A stretch of 12,654 nucleotides of DNA from Syntrophomonas sp. UBA5288. GTDB taxonomy: Bacteria; Bacillota; Syntrophomonadia; Syntrophomonadales; Syntrophomonadaceae. Below are positions 1-6,879 of the stretch, in pieces. Location: positions 1 through 12,654 of the forward strand of contig DHSK01000048.1 of NCBI GenBank assembly GCA_002408445.1. The letters are read 5' to 3'. Below the pieces are notes generated by a model that saw nothing but the letters and a program-made list of their open reading frames with translations, ran no database searches and was not told the DNA's origin. Position 1 is the stretch's first letter, and each line of letters opens with the position of its first letter. Position numbers and translations under genes: made by a program.

Positions 1-1424
1 TGGACCTGCAGTTGACCTATAACTATCAGGAGCTGGAATTCGATATTGAGAAAACGGAAGGAATCTGTGAATACGAGGCGTCTAACTGGCTCACCTTCAT
101 CAACGGCGACAGTACGGTGTCGGCCGATCCGTCCCTTTCCATTAACCTGGGCCGGGCCGTCATACCGCTGCCCCTGCGTTCCTATCCGGAGCTGCCGCGC
201 CTGGTTTCCCAGACCACGGAGGCCGCCTATTCCGGCGGGAACCAGCCTGCGTCCATTGCCCAAGCCAAGGAATGGAATTACAACATGATCTACGAACATC
301 AGGACGCCGCCCAGGATCTGATCACCTTGACATTGCGCCTAAATCAGCCCTATCAGGCAAGCACTACGCTGCAGGGAAGCAACCAGTTACCCACCCTGAT
401 GCAAACCCTGGGGCAGTATATCAACGTGGCAGATAAACTGTGGAGCATGCTGGAGCGGCTGCTTACCGTCTCCGGCATCGGCCTGGAAGAAAACCTGCAA
501 AATGCCGTTGCTACTTTCGCCTCGCTGGCGCTGGACATCAGCGAGAGCTGGCAGCGTCACTGGCTGCCCGGCGTCAACGCCCTAAAGGCCAATGCCAGCC
601 CGCAGACCCAGATTTTCGACTACAGCGTCAGGCTGGTTCCGGACCAACAGGGCAGGTATTATTCCGGATTGAATCTGTGCTACAATACGGTTCTCCCCTG
701 GCCGGGCGTCAATCCACCCGACATCATTGTCAGCGCCGACGGCAAGGAAAGCGTTACCCTGAGCAAAGGCCAACCTGTAAGCGGCATATTGACCTATACC
801 TTCCCCGAAGTGTCCGCCGCGCAGTTTCCGGTGAATACCCGGCTGTTGCTGAAACTTACGTTTAGCGGTCTCGACATCATGAACCAGCAGAACGGCGTCA
901 GCCTGGTCGGGGTGATCCGCAATCGGGATCTCTTGAAAATCAACGGCAGCGCGGGTCAGATTACCATCCCGACCAATCGCAGTTTTATCTATGAAACGCC
1001 GATGATCGCTTTCCCGGGTATCGCCACGCCGCTCCTGACCTGGAATATCCCGTTCCCCTTCGGCGCATCCGGCGGCCTGGTATCGGCGATCCGTGATCTC
1101 TTCTCACAGATCCTGGGTACTCCCGTCCAAGAAACCGATCTCTCCGTAGCGATACAATACGGGTATACCCTGGTGCCGGCCACCGCTGAAAGCGAGGCGC
1201 TGGTGGTGACCATGCCGGTTCTGTTCAAACCACGGTTCCGCTACACGGATGATGTGGTCCAGGAACTGGCCAATGCCATGAACGCGTGGAACAGCTGGAA
1301 AAAGCCCAACCCATGCGGCGGTTTCTGGAATTTCGCCATCAATGCTTTTTCCAGCATTGATGGCTCACCCCAACTGCCGATACTGTCACTGAACCGTCTC
1401 ACGACCGCTTTGCGTTCATCATAA
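1..1424 (+). CDS. C-terminal part of a large unrecognised protein (5' end outside window)
   Basis: The frame is open from the left edge, with Leu-Gln codons just before an in-frame TTG at 12 that has too little upstream sequence to judge as a start. I therefore read this as the 3' part of a longer gene; about 474 residues are visible, ending at TAA 1422-1424. I do not recognise the family. The visible part begins with a mixed segment (IPLPLRSYPELPRL near residue 50), then a helix-rich stretch (about 75-190), then a beta-rich region (about 200-400, e.g. LLLKLTFSGLDIMNQQNGV) and a Trp-rich tail with NPCGGFWNF. No signal peptide, membrane segment or anchor is visible in this part. Its base composition is higher in GC than the genes to its right (42 of 60 bases at 181-240 against 16 of 60 at 1681-1740). 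It is convergent with the mazF-like gene. A toxin-like or surface-protein role is possible but not shown. Confidence 0.75.
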   Translation, partial: DLQLTYNYQELEFDIEKTEGICEYEASNWLTFINGDSTVSADPSLSINLGRAVIPLPLRSYPELPRLVSQTTEAAYSGGNQPASIAQAKEWNYNMIYEHQDAAQDLITLTLRLNQPYQASTTLQGSNQLPTLMQTLGQYINVADKLWSMLERLLTVSGIGLEENLQNAVATFASLALDISESWQRHWLPGVNALKANASPQTQIFDYSVRLVPDQQGRYYSGLNLCYNTVLPWPGVNPPDIIVSADGKESVTLSKGQPVSGILTYTFPEVSAAQFPVNTRLLLKLTFSGLDIMNQQNGVSLVGVIRNRDLLKINGSAGQITIPTNRSFIYETPMIAFPGIATPLLTWNIPFPFGASGGLVSAIRDLFSQILGTPVQETDLSVAIQYGYTLVPATAESEALVVTMPVLFKPRFRYTDDVVQELANAMNAWNSWKKPNPCGGFWNFAINAFSSIDGSPQLPILSLNRLTTALRSS

Positions 1425-1426
1425 CG

Positions 1427-1462
1427 ATTGAGAGGTCGGGGGCTAGTCCCCGACCTCTCAAT
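1427..1462. terminator. Perfect hairpin between convergent genes
   Basis: A 15-bp perfect inverted repeat (arms 1427-1441 and 1448-1462, loop 1442-1447) starts three bases after the stop codon of the first gene. The stem is GC-rich (GAGGTCGGGG core). No T-run follows on either strand, so it is not a canonical intrinsic terminator. Its position between two convergent genes still fits a transcription stop or 3'-end stabiliser acting for both. Confidence 0.65.
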
Positions 1463-1600
1463 AAAATAGCCCACAGGAGTTTCACCTGCAGGCTCTCACA
1501 GGACTTACAATAAGGCAATTATCCCGGATAACCGGATTATCCAAAAGTGTCATTAATCGATCTTAAAAGCGGGACGCGGAACTTGTCCCTTTATGCCTGG
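1463..1600. repeat. Intergenic stretch with two short palindromes (REP-like)
   Basis: No gene is seen here. Two stem-loops are visible: GGATAA/TTATCC at 1526-1531 and 1537-1542 with a 5-base loop, and GGGAC/GTCCC at 1571-1575 and 1585-1589 with a 9-base loop. Stems of the GGGAC...GTCCC kind are familiar as repetitive extragenic palindromes in many Firmicutes. Only one copy occurs in this window, so calling it a repeat family member is inference. Confidence 0.35.
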
Positions 1601-1948
1601 TCACTTTATTCCTTGAGAAATCATGAGCGCATCTGATACTTTTTGCATTGTTGCCTCATCAATGGAACCAATCTTTTCTCTTAGAAGGTTTTTATCAATA
1701 GTTCTGATTTGTTCCAATAAAATAACCGAATCCTTATGTAAGCCAAACCTCTTGTCGTTTAGATTTATACGGGTTGGCAGTTTAACCTTTGAAGTCTGCG
1801 AAGTAATAGCCGCAACAATTGTAGTAGGAGCGTACTGGTTGGCAATGTCGTTTTGAATAATCAAAACCGGGTTGCCTGTGTCTGGCTCAGGATAAATAAC
1901 CGGGTCTAATTTAGCTAAATAAATATCTCCTCTTTTGATCTCCACCAT
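1601..1948 (-). CDS. MazF/EndoA (PemK family) endoribonuclease-like protein, active-site variant
   Basis: The 115-residue product matches the Bacillus EndoA/MazF type over its full length: KRGDIYLAKLDPV at the N-terminus, PVLIIQND, IVAAITSQ, KLPT, then DSVILLEQIRTIDK and a C-terminal helix. Family members are sequence-specific mRNA interferases that act as dimers in the cytoplasm and are neutralised by an antitoxin. Two residues are considered catalytic in B. subtilis MazF: the arginine of the loop before PVL and a threonine in AAIT. The threonine is present, but the ungapped alignment places Asn26 where that arginine should be (DTGNPVL instead of GGVRPVL). I chose ATG 1948 because GGAGGA lies 4 bases upstream; GTG 1945 is also plausible (7 bases), while the TTG at 1960 overlaps the ribosome site. 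No antitoxin gene is adjacent on either side. It is either an inactive or altered relative, or a toxin paired elsewhere. Confidence 0.9.
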   Translation of the reverse strand: MVEIKRGDIYLAKLDPVIYPEPDTGNPVLIIQNDIANQYAPTTIVAAITSQTSKVKLPTRINLNDKRFGLHKDSVILLEQIRTIDKNLLREKIGSIDEATMQKVSDALMISQGIK

Positions 1949-1952
1949 CAAA

Positions 1953-1958
1953 TCCTCC
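1953..1958 (-). promoter_or_regulatory. Ribosome binding site deciding the mazF-like start
   Basis: GGAGGA on the minus strand sits 4 bases before ATG 1948 and 7 before GTG 1945. It overlaps the more distal TTG codon at 1960, which rules that TTG out as the start. Confidence 0.7.
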
Positions 1959-2109
1959 AAGCATCTCGCTGAAAACTTTAGCTTAAATGTCTACAGCAAA
2001 TATAAGTTATGCATAAATTAAGCAGTTTTCTTTAAAAGCTGCTCATTTTGCACGGTAATATATGCGCATGGTGGATAATAGTTTTAGGGTGCATGTGGTG
2101 CCAAATTAT

Positions 2110-2153
2110 ACCACAGCCACTTCTTATGAAATAGCTGTGGTGCAGTTTTTTTT
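2110..2153. terminator. Stem-loop downstream of the SLH operon
   Basis: ACCACAGC (2110-2117) pairs with GCTGTGGT (2134-2141); the 16-base loop can form a further TTC/GAA stem. Eight T residues follow at 2146-2153 on the plus strand, which is the strong side. On the minus strand, the direction of the upstream operon, the stem is followed only by TATAATTT. It lies a few bases past the SLH gene stop, so a bidirectional or leaky operon terminator is the simplest reading. A second copy of the right arm lies at 2094-2101 and could form a competing hairpin. Confidence 0.55.
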
Positions 2154-2164
2154 ATAGTGATAGA

Positions 2165-5100
2165 TTATGCCGGATCAGGGTGTTTTCTATTAAGCAGCAG
2201 GTTTATGACCGTTACGGCCTCAGCCCGGGTAGTATGGGTCAGAGGCTTGATGGTATGGTCAGGATAACCACCTATGATTTCATTAGCCCAGGCAGTATAA
2301 ATCGAATCTCGTGCCCAGGCTGAAATACTGCTGTCATCGGCAAACTTTTTACCCGGTGCTACTTTATCAAGTTGGGACGCTTTTATAGCCATCACTGCCA
2401 TTTGCTCCCGGGTGATGGGATCATCCGGGCCGAAGGTATCTGCATCATATCCATTAATAATGCCGTTTGCGGCTGCTATGGATATATAATCCCGGGCCCA
2501 ATGCCGGGCACTGTCTTTATAGTACCTGTTAGTTCCGCTGTTTAGCTGCAGGGCTTTAACCAGCACTACCGTAAATTCAGCTCTGGTAATGGTCTGGTCG
2601 GGCCTGAAAGTCCCATCCGCATAACCTTTGATCATGCCTGAATCTGCCACTTGGTTGATGGCTGCTTCAGCCCAGTGACCCTTTATATCGGTAAATTTAT
2701 CCGGCACCGGTTCCGGCTGATCGGGTGTTTTGACAGCCATAACGGCAAATTCGGTAAAATGGTCAATTGTTATGCTAATCTTATCACCTGATACGGTTCC
2801 CTCAATATTGACCCATTCTCCGGTATTAATATTGTAATAATGTACGGCCGACTGGAATCCCGGGGGTACCAGTTCCGGGTCGAAGGTGAATGTAATGGTA
2901 ACCGGTTCATTAAAGCTACAGCTGCCCGATTCACCTGCGGACAATTCGTAAACCTGGCCCAGAAGCACAAAGCCGCTGGGTACCAGGGGCGGCGAACTGA
3001 CCTTGGTAATGCTGATATTTACCGGGTCGGTCCCTTGCAAAGCTCCCGCCGGGATGTCCAGCTTTACCTCACTACCCAGGTTAATTTCCCCACCTTCTTC
3101 GGGTACTATTTTATCTGCTGCAGAAATTGTTTTATTGCTGTTGCTATGTCCACTACTGGAAGATGCTTTGGGGGTAACCGCCGGTGATGCGCCGGATGGC
3201 GGACTATTCCCGATCGCGTTTACTGCTGTCACCGTAAAAGTATAGGGCGTACCGTTATTTAGACCGGTAACTGTAATGGGACTTGCACTTCCGGTGGCGG
3301 TAATATTGCCGGGCGCTGATGTAACTATATAGCCTGTAATCGCACTGCCGCCATTATTCAGCGGCGGGGTAAAGTAAACGGTCGCCTGTTTATTGCCGGC
3401 GGTTGCGGTAACATTGGTCGGTGCATCCGGTTCGGTGGCATTAGTTATGGTCAATTCATTAGAAGTAAGATTATCCGAACCGGTCAGTTCTGTTCCATTA
3501 ATGGTCAAACTTATATTTCTATTGCCTGTAAAATCGGTTCCATCGTAGGCCAGATCTATAACGCAGGTGGTTTCCGTACTATAGACTACGTCTGCCACGC
3601 TTAACCCGTCCGGCGCATTATTTAAGAGAAAATTATTCTTATCCAGTGCATCATCAATAAAGGCATCCCATTCGACAGTTGCATTTAATCTGGCCGTGTT
3701 GAGATCTTGCCTGGTCAGAGCCGGATCGGCTGCTATGGTCACGCCCGTAGCCATCGTGATGAAACTGACATCCGGGCTATAGCTGGTACCTATACTGTTA
3801 CCGGCATAAGATCTGGCATAGTAAGTTGTATTCGGCCTTAGATTAATTAGATCAGCCTCTATGGTTCCAATAGCTCCGCCGAACTCTACCTTGTCAAGAG
3901 TCGGGCTGGGCTCGGTCCCGTAAACAAATCCGCAAACGCTAACCCCTCCTCCTCCGTCAGCAATTACTGCACTGGCTAAATGAGCTGCGCTGGCAGTAAC
4001 ATTTGTTACCGTGGTAAGGCTAACAGTAGGAGCTGTTTTGGCCTTTGCGGTTATGGTGAGCCCATTGGAAGTAAGATTAGTGTATCCGGCCAGCTCTGCT
4101 CCATTAATCGTTAGGCTTAAATTTTTATCATCATAGAAATCGGTTTCGTCAAAGGCCAGGTCAACCGTGCAAGTGGTGGCAGAATCATGGGTTACAGTTT
4201 CTACGGTTAATCCACCGGGAGCATTGTTTAGGGTAAAATTGGCCTTATCCAGGCTGGCATCAGCAAAGGTGTCTCCGTCAAGGGTGACATCTAAGCTGGC
4301 CGTATCCAGATTCTCTTCGCTCAGGGCCGGGTTAGCCGCTATGGTAACAGTTTTGGCTGCTGTATCAAAGCTAACGTCAGATCCATAACTTGTACCCACA
4401 TTATTAGTGGCATAGGCTCTGACATGGTACGGTGTGCTGGGAATAAGACCAGTCAGAGTGGCTGTCATTTCTCCGGTGGTTCCGGTTACAGTTTGTTTTA
4501 AGTCTGTTATGATTGGATTTTCCGCATTTCCATAAACAAACCCCCGCTCAGTGATAGCCGCTCCCCCGTCCGCACTTACACTGCCGGTTATCTCAGCCCC
4601 GGTGGCGGTAATATTGGTTACCGAGTTGGTGGTAACGATGGGGGTGGTTATGTAGGTATACAGGCTCACTCCGGTTCCGCTGCCTCCTGCTGTGGTTACA
4701 ACCACATCTTTGGCTCCCGCTGTACCGGATGGCACAGTGACAGTTATGGTGGTGTCATTTACTACCGTAATTCCTGTAGCGGTATTTCCACCTATGGTCA
4801 CGGCGGTTGCTCCGGTTAAGTTGGTACCGGTTATAGTAACGCTGGTACCTCCGGCAAGCGGACCCTGGTTCGGACTGATACTGCTTACCGTTGGAGCAAG
4901 TACGTAAGTATATAGACCTGTTCCGGTTGTACTTCCTACGACTGTGGCGACAACTACATCCTTGGCTCCTGCCGTACCGGCCGGTACGGTAACCGTTAGG
5001 ACGGTATCGGTGTTACCGGTTATGGCAGCGGCATTTCCGCCTATAGTTGCAGAAGTTGCTTCATCCAAATTTTCACCGCTTATGGCAACACTGTTTCCTC

Positions 5101-5782
5101 CCGCAAGAGGTCCTTGGTTAGGACTAATACTAAATATAGTCGGCGGGGGTACATAAGTAATCTCCAGACGTGCTCCCCAATCTCCTCCCTGAAGGTGATC
5201 ATAAAAAGCAATAAAACTCCTGTTTTTATCCGGTGTAGTGCTTTGGTCACCAATTAAGACCAAAGTAGCCATTTTATCACCAGTATATTGAGATTCAATA
5301 TAACTCGTAACATCAATGCTTTTCCAGCTATTTATATCACCTGATGCAAAAGTATAATTCTCTATTATTTTTTTATCTTCTGATGGAAAAGCTGCCCCAT
5401 CAGCATCAGCCCATGTGTCATTATTAGATTCCCAAACATTTACAAAAGGAACAGCACTCTCTGGATTTCGGGTGTAATTAATGACATATATTTTAAGTTC
5501 AGCTTTCTTTATGGGACGGTTTTCAATACCGTTTAAATCAAATCTAACCGCAGCCTTATTGACATTACCATAATCAGAATCATAACCAAAATATAGTTCA
5601 TAAGCACTGCGTTCTGGTGCAAAGTAGTAAGCATATACCCCAGCATCATCTGTAAAAATATCCGCGCTGGTACCAATAACCAGATCGGCTGCAGATACAT
5701 CGGCAGTCGGCCATAATAGTTGAATACCGGCCAGAAATAACAGTAAAAGAAGATAGCGGATCGGTTTTTTTACTATAATCAT
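2165..5782 (-). CDS. Secreted SLH-anchored multi-domain surface protein (DNRLRE, IPT/TIG, FN3-like)
   Basis: This 1205-residue protein has a signal peptide (KK, then a Leu-rich core, cleavage likely after VSA near residue 31). A DNRLRE-type beta-sandwich follows at about 34-211. Next come two IPT/TIG domains (about 212-294 and 295-378, each opening with ISPNQGPLAGG), two copies of a roughly 200-residue unit (FN3-like domain plus a sandwich carrying a LDKxNFxLNNAP motif; about 381-579 and 584-782), an FN3 domain (about 785-872), a Ser/Gly/Asn linker, a ZU5-like domain (about 885-1015) and three SLH repeats (about 1029-1200) with ITRAE, ITREQ and TTRAE. SLH domains bind secondary cell-wall polymers, so the protein is expected on the cell surface; the rest resembles adhesins or stalk proteins. 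No enzyme motif is seen. Start ATG 5782 has AAGGAGG 5 to 6 bases upstream. It is the last and largest gene of the operon, 41 bases after the third collar gene. Confidence 0.93.
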   Translation of the reverse strand: MIIVKKPIRYLLLLLFLAGIQLLWPTADVSAADLVIGTSADIFTDDAGVYAYYFAPERSAYELYFGYDSDYGNVNKAAVRFDLNGIENRPIKKAELKIYVINYTRNPESAVPFVNVWESNNDTWADADGAAFPSEDKKIIENYTFASGDINSWKSIDVTSYIESQYTGDKMATLVLIGDQSTTPDKNRSFIAFYDHLQGGDWGARLEITYVPPPTIFSISPNQGPLAGGNSVAISGENLDEATSATIGGNAAAITGNTDTVLTVTVPAGTAGAKDVVVATVVGSTTGTGLYTYVLAPTVSSISPNQGPLAGGTSVTITGTNLTGATAVTIGGNTATGITVVNDTTITVTVPSGTAGAKDVVVTTAGGSGTGVSLYTYITTPIVTTNSVTNITATGAEITGSVSADGGAAITERGFVYGNAENPIITDLKQTVTGTTGEMTATLTGLIPSTPYHVRAYATNNVGTSYGSDVSFDTAAKTVTIAANPALSEENLDTASLDVTLDGDTFADASLDKANFTLNNAPGGLTVETVTHDSATTCTVDLAFDETDFYDDKNLSLTINGAELAGYTNLTSNGLTITAKAKTAPTVSLTTVTNVTASAAHLASAVIADGGGGVSVCGFVYGTEPSPTLDKVEFGGAIGTIEADLINLRPNTTYYARSYAGNSIGTSYSPDVSFITMATGVTIAADPALTRQDLNTARLNATVEWDAFIDDALDKNNFLLNNAPDGLSVADVVYSTETTCVIDLAYDGTDFTGNRNISLTINGTELTGSDNLTSNELTITNATEPDAPTNVTATAGNKQATVYFTPPLNNGGSAITGYIVTSAPGNITATGSASPITVTGLNNGTPYTFTVTAVNAIGNSPPSGASPAVTPKASSSSGHSNSNKTISAADKIVPEEGGEINLGSEVKLDIPAGALQGTDPVNISITKVSSPPLVPSGFVLLGQVYELSAGESGSCSFNEPVTITFTFDPELVPPGFQSAVHYYNINTGEWVNIEGTVSGDKISITIDHFTEFAVMAVKTPDQPEPVPDKFTDIKGHWAEAAINQVADSGMIKGYADGTFRPDQTITRAEFTVVLVKALQLNSGTNRYYKDSARHWARDYISIAAANGIINGYDADTFGPDDPITREQMAVMAIKASQLDKVAPGKKFADDSSISAWARDSIYTAWANEIIGGYPDHTIKPLTHTTRAEAVTVINLLLNRKHPDPA
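3437..4642 (-). repeat. Tandem ~200-codon FN3-like/sandwich repeat inside the SLH gene
   Basis: Two units of about 199 codons each encode an FN3-like domain (GFVYG, PxTxYxxRxYAxNxxGTSY) followed by a second sandwich (ANPALSEENLDTA against ADPALTRQDLNTA; NFTLNNAP against NFLLNNAP; LTINGAEL against LTINGTEL). The second half has no domain name I can give with certainty. Boundaries are approximate. Confidence 0.75.
4649..5149 (-). repeat. Tandem IPT/TIG-encoding repeat inside the SLH gene
   Basis: Two consecutive units of about 83 codons encode IPT/TIG domains that share ISPNQGPLAGG, TIGGN, VTVP.GTAGAKDVVV and LYTYV. They are also visibly similar at the DNA level, which points to an in-gene duplication. 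Boundaries are approximate. Confidence 0.75.
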
Positions 5783-5823
5783 ATAACCCTCCTTATCCGT
5801 TGATCCTTATCTATCTGTTTGAA

Positions 5824-6342
5824 CTAACCACGGGGCGGAAAGAACCCTTGCAAAGCTATGATAAAGATTAAGCCTAAATTGGGCTGGGTATTATTATGCG
5901 CGGCATTTCCCCCTGTTCCTATGACAGCTTGCAGGTTCATACCAATGCCAGGCTGGCTGTTATAGACGCTTGCTCCTCCTCTTCCCGTACTGGACCATAT
6001 GGTTCCGTCCGGAGACTTTGAATCAGCAGTAGTTTGACAATTGGGTACATGAGTATGGGCGGGCAGATTGTCACTGGTTAGCTGAACAGTGGCTGCTCCA
6101 CCTTTCTGTGCTATTGGACGGGGAGTCAGATTAGGTCCATTTCCATAGCCAAGTGCCGTCCGACCCCTAAGATCAGGCAAATTGAAATTGGTTCTTCCAT
6201 CGCCCCCGAATGCATTGCCTATAACCGCAAACAAGGCTGTATTTTGCTGTATCATTAGCTGTTGACCATCACAGAAGGCCCATCCGACCGGAGCAAAATT
6301 TCCGGCAAAAATACGAATTTCACCAATAAAAGGATCTGCCAT
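5824..6342 (-). CDS. Phage tail-collar domain protein, MdpB/COG4675 type (third of three)
   Basis: The 172 residues are full length for the microcystin-dependent protein (MdpB) group. The tail-collar domain at about 5-61 shows FIGEIRIFAGNFAPVGW, CDG, GGDG and NLPDLRGR. A variable region follows, with LPAHTH (His96 and His98) and AHNNTQP (His149), ending in PPRG. Collar domains are known from phage short tail fibres, where they help build trimeric fibres; the cellular role of MdpB proteins is not established. No signal peptide is present. Compared with its two neighbours the C-terminus is divergent: NLGLIFIIAL replaces the INY motif the others share. Start ATG 6342 has GGAGG 8 bases upstream, and that site overlaps the stop of the preceding gene, so translation is probably coupled. 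Confidence 0.9.
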   Translation of the reverse strand: MADPFIGEIRIFAGNFAPVGWAFCDGQQLMIQQNTALFAVIGNAFGGDGRTNFNLPDLRGRTALGYGNGPNLTPRPIAQKGGAATVQLTSDNLPAHTHVPNCQTTADSKSPDGTIWSSTGRGGASVYNSQPGIGMNLQAVIGTGGNAAHNNTQPNLGLIFIIALQGFFPPRG

Positions 6343-6356
6343 TTCTCATTCCTCCT

Positions 6357-6848
6357 TTAATTTCGCGAGGGGTATATACCGAACACGGCTATGCAATAAT
6401 TTATTACTGTATAGGGCTGCATATTTGAATGTGCCTGTGATGCTCCGCTGTTGGCCAGAGCCGGTGCAGTACTGGCTTTAGTAGAATCAACCCCATAAGG
6501 ATTGGATGTGCAGTTGGCCCAATAATTACCGGCCGGATTTGTAGTATCAGCTCCTTGCGCACTGGCTCGGGCTTGATGGTTATGCAGCGGCATCTCAGCA
6601 ACCGTAAGAATATGATTCTCTTCTCCCATTGGCCGGCCCGGCTGTGCATCTGTCGTGTGAATGGCAGTCCTTCCGCGCAAATCCGGCAATTTAAATGTAG
6701 TAATACCGTCTCCTCCATAATAAGTCCCCAGTAAGCTATACAAAGCTTGGTTTTGATTAATCGGTAATGCAGACCCATCACAAATAGCCCAACCGCGAGG
6801 GGCAAACGAAAATGCAAATATTCTGATTTCGCCTAAATATGGCTCCAT
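6357..6848 (-). CDS. Phage tail-collar domain protein, MdpB/COG4675 type (second of three)
   Basis: The 163-residue paralogue of its neighbours has the collar domain at about 4-60: YLGEIRIFAFSFAPRGW, CDG, LYSLLGTYYGGD and TFKLPDLRGR. It carries MPLHNH (His89, His91) and AHSNMQPYTVINY (His140 at its start) and ends in PSRN. The segment between the collar and the HxH motif is shorter than in the other two. No signal peptide is visible. ATG 6848 is preceded by GGAGGG at about 7 bases. Spacing is 31 bases from the upstream collar gene and 14 to the downstream one, so it sits inside the operon. The variable region is rich in Ala, Ser, Thr and Asn, as expected for a beta-structured fibre tip; that structural statement is inference. 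Confidence 0.9.
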   Translation of the reverse strand: MEPYLGEIRIFAFSFAPRGWAICDGSALPINQNQALYSLLGTYYGGDGITTFKLPDLRGRTAIHTTDAQPGRPMGEENHILTVAEMPLHNHQARASAQGADTTNPAGNYWANCTSNPYGVDSTKASTAPALANSGASQAHSNMQPYTVINYCIAVFGIYPSRN

Positions 6849-6879
6849 GTAAAATCCCTCCTCTTTCGTATAAGTTCAC

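Noticed and set aside
12..1424. TTG at 12 as the true start of the first gene
   Set aside because: The frame is open to the window edge and no ribosome binding site can be assessed; the product looks like the C-terminal part of a larger protein.
1949..1960. TTG start adding four residues to the mazF-like protein
   Set aside because: The codon overlaps the GGAGGA ribosome site that serves the downstream ATG or GTG, and family members start near the KRGD motif.
2032..2094. 20-codon minus-strand frame upstream of the mazF-like gene as a possible antitoxin
   Set aside because: Too short, no ribosome binding site, no ribbon-helix-helix pattern, and it overlaps the hairpin region.
2840..3245. Plus-strand open frames opposite the SLH gene
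   Set aside because: They are opposite-strand shadows of a well-supported repetitive coding sequence, without ribosome binding sites.
3437..5149. CRISPR-like or VNTR array
   Set aside because: The repetition is long, in frame and explained by duplicated IPT and FN3-like protein domains.
6404..6817. 137-codon minus-strand frame overlapping the second collar gene
   Set aside because: It is an alternative frame inside a gene with clear collar motifs; the product has no recognisable character.
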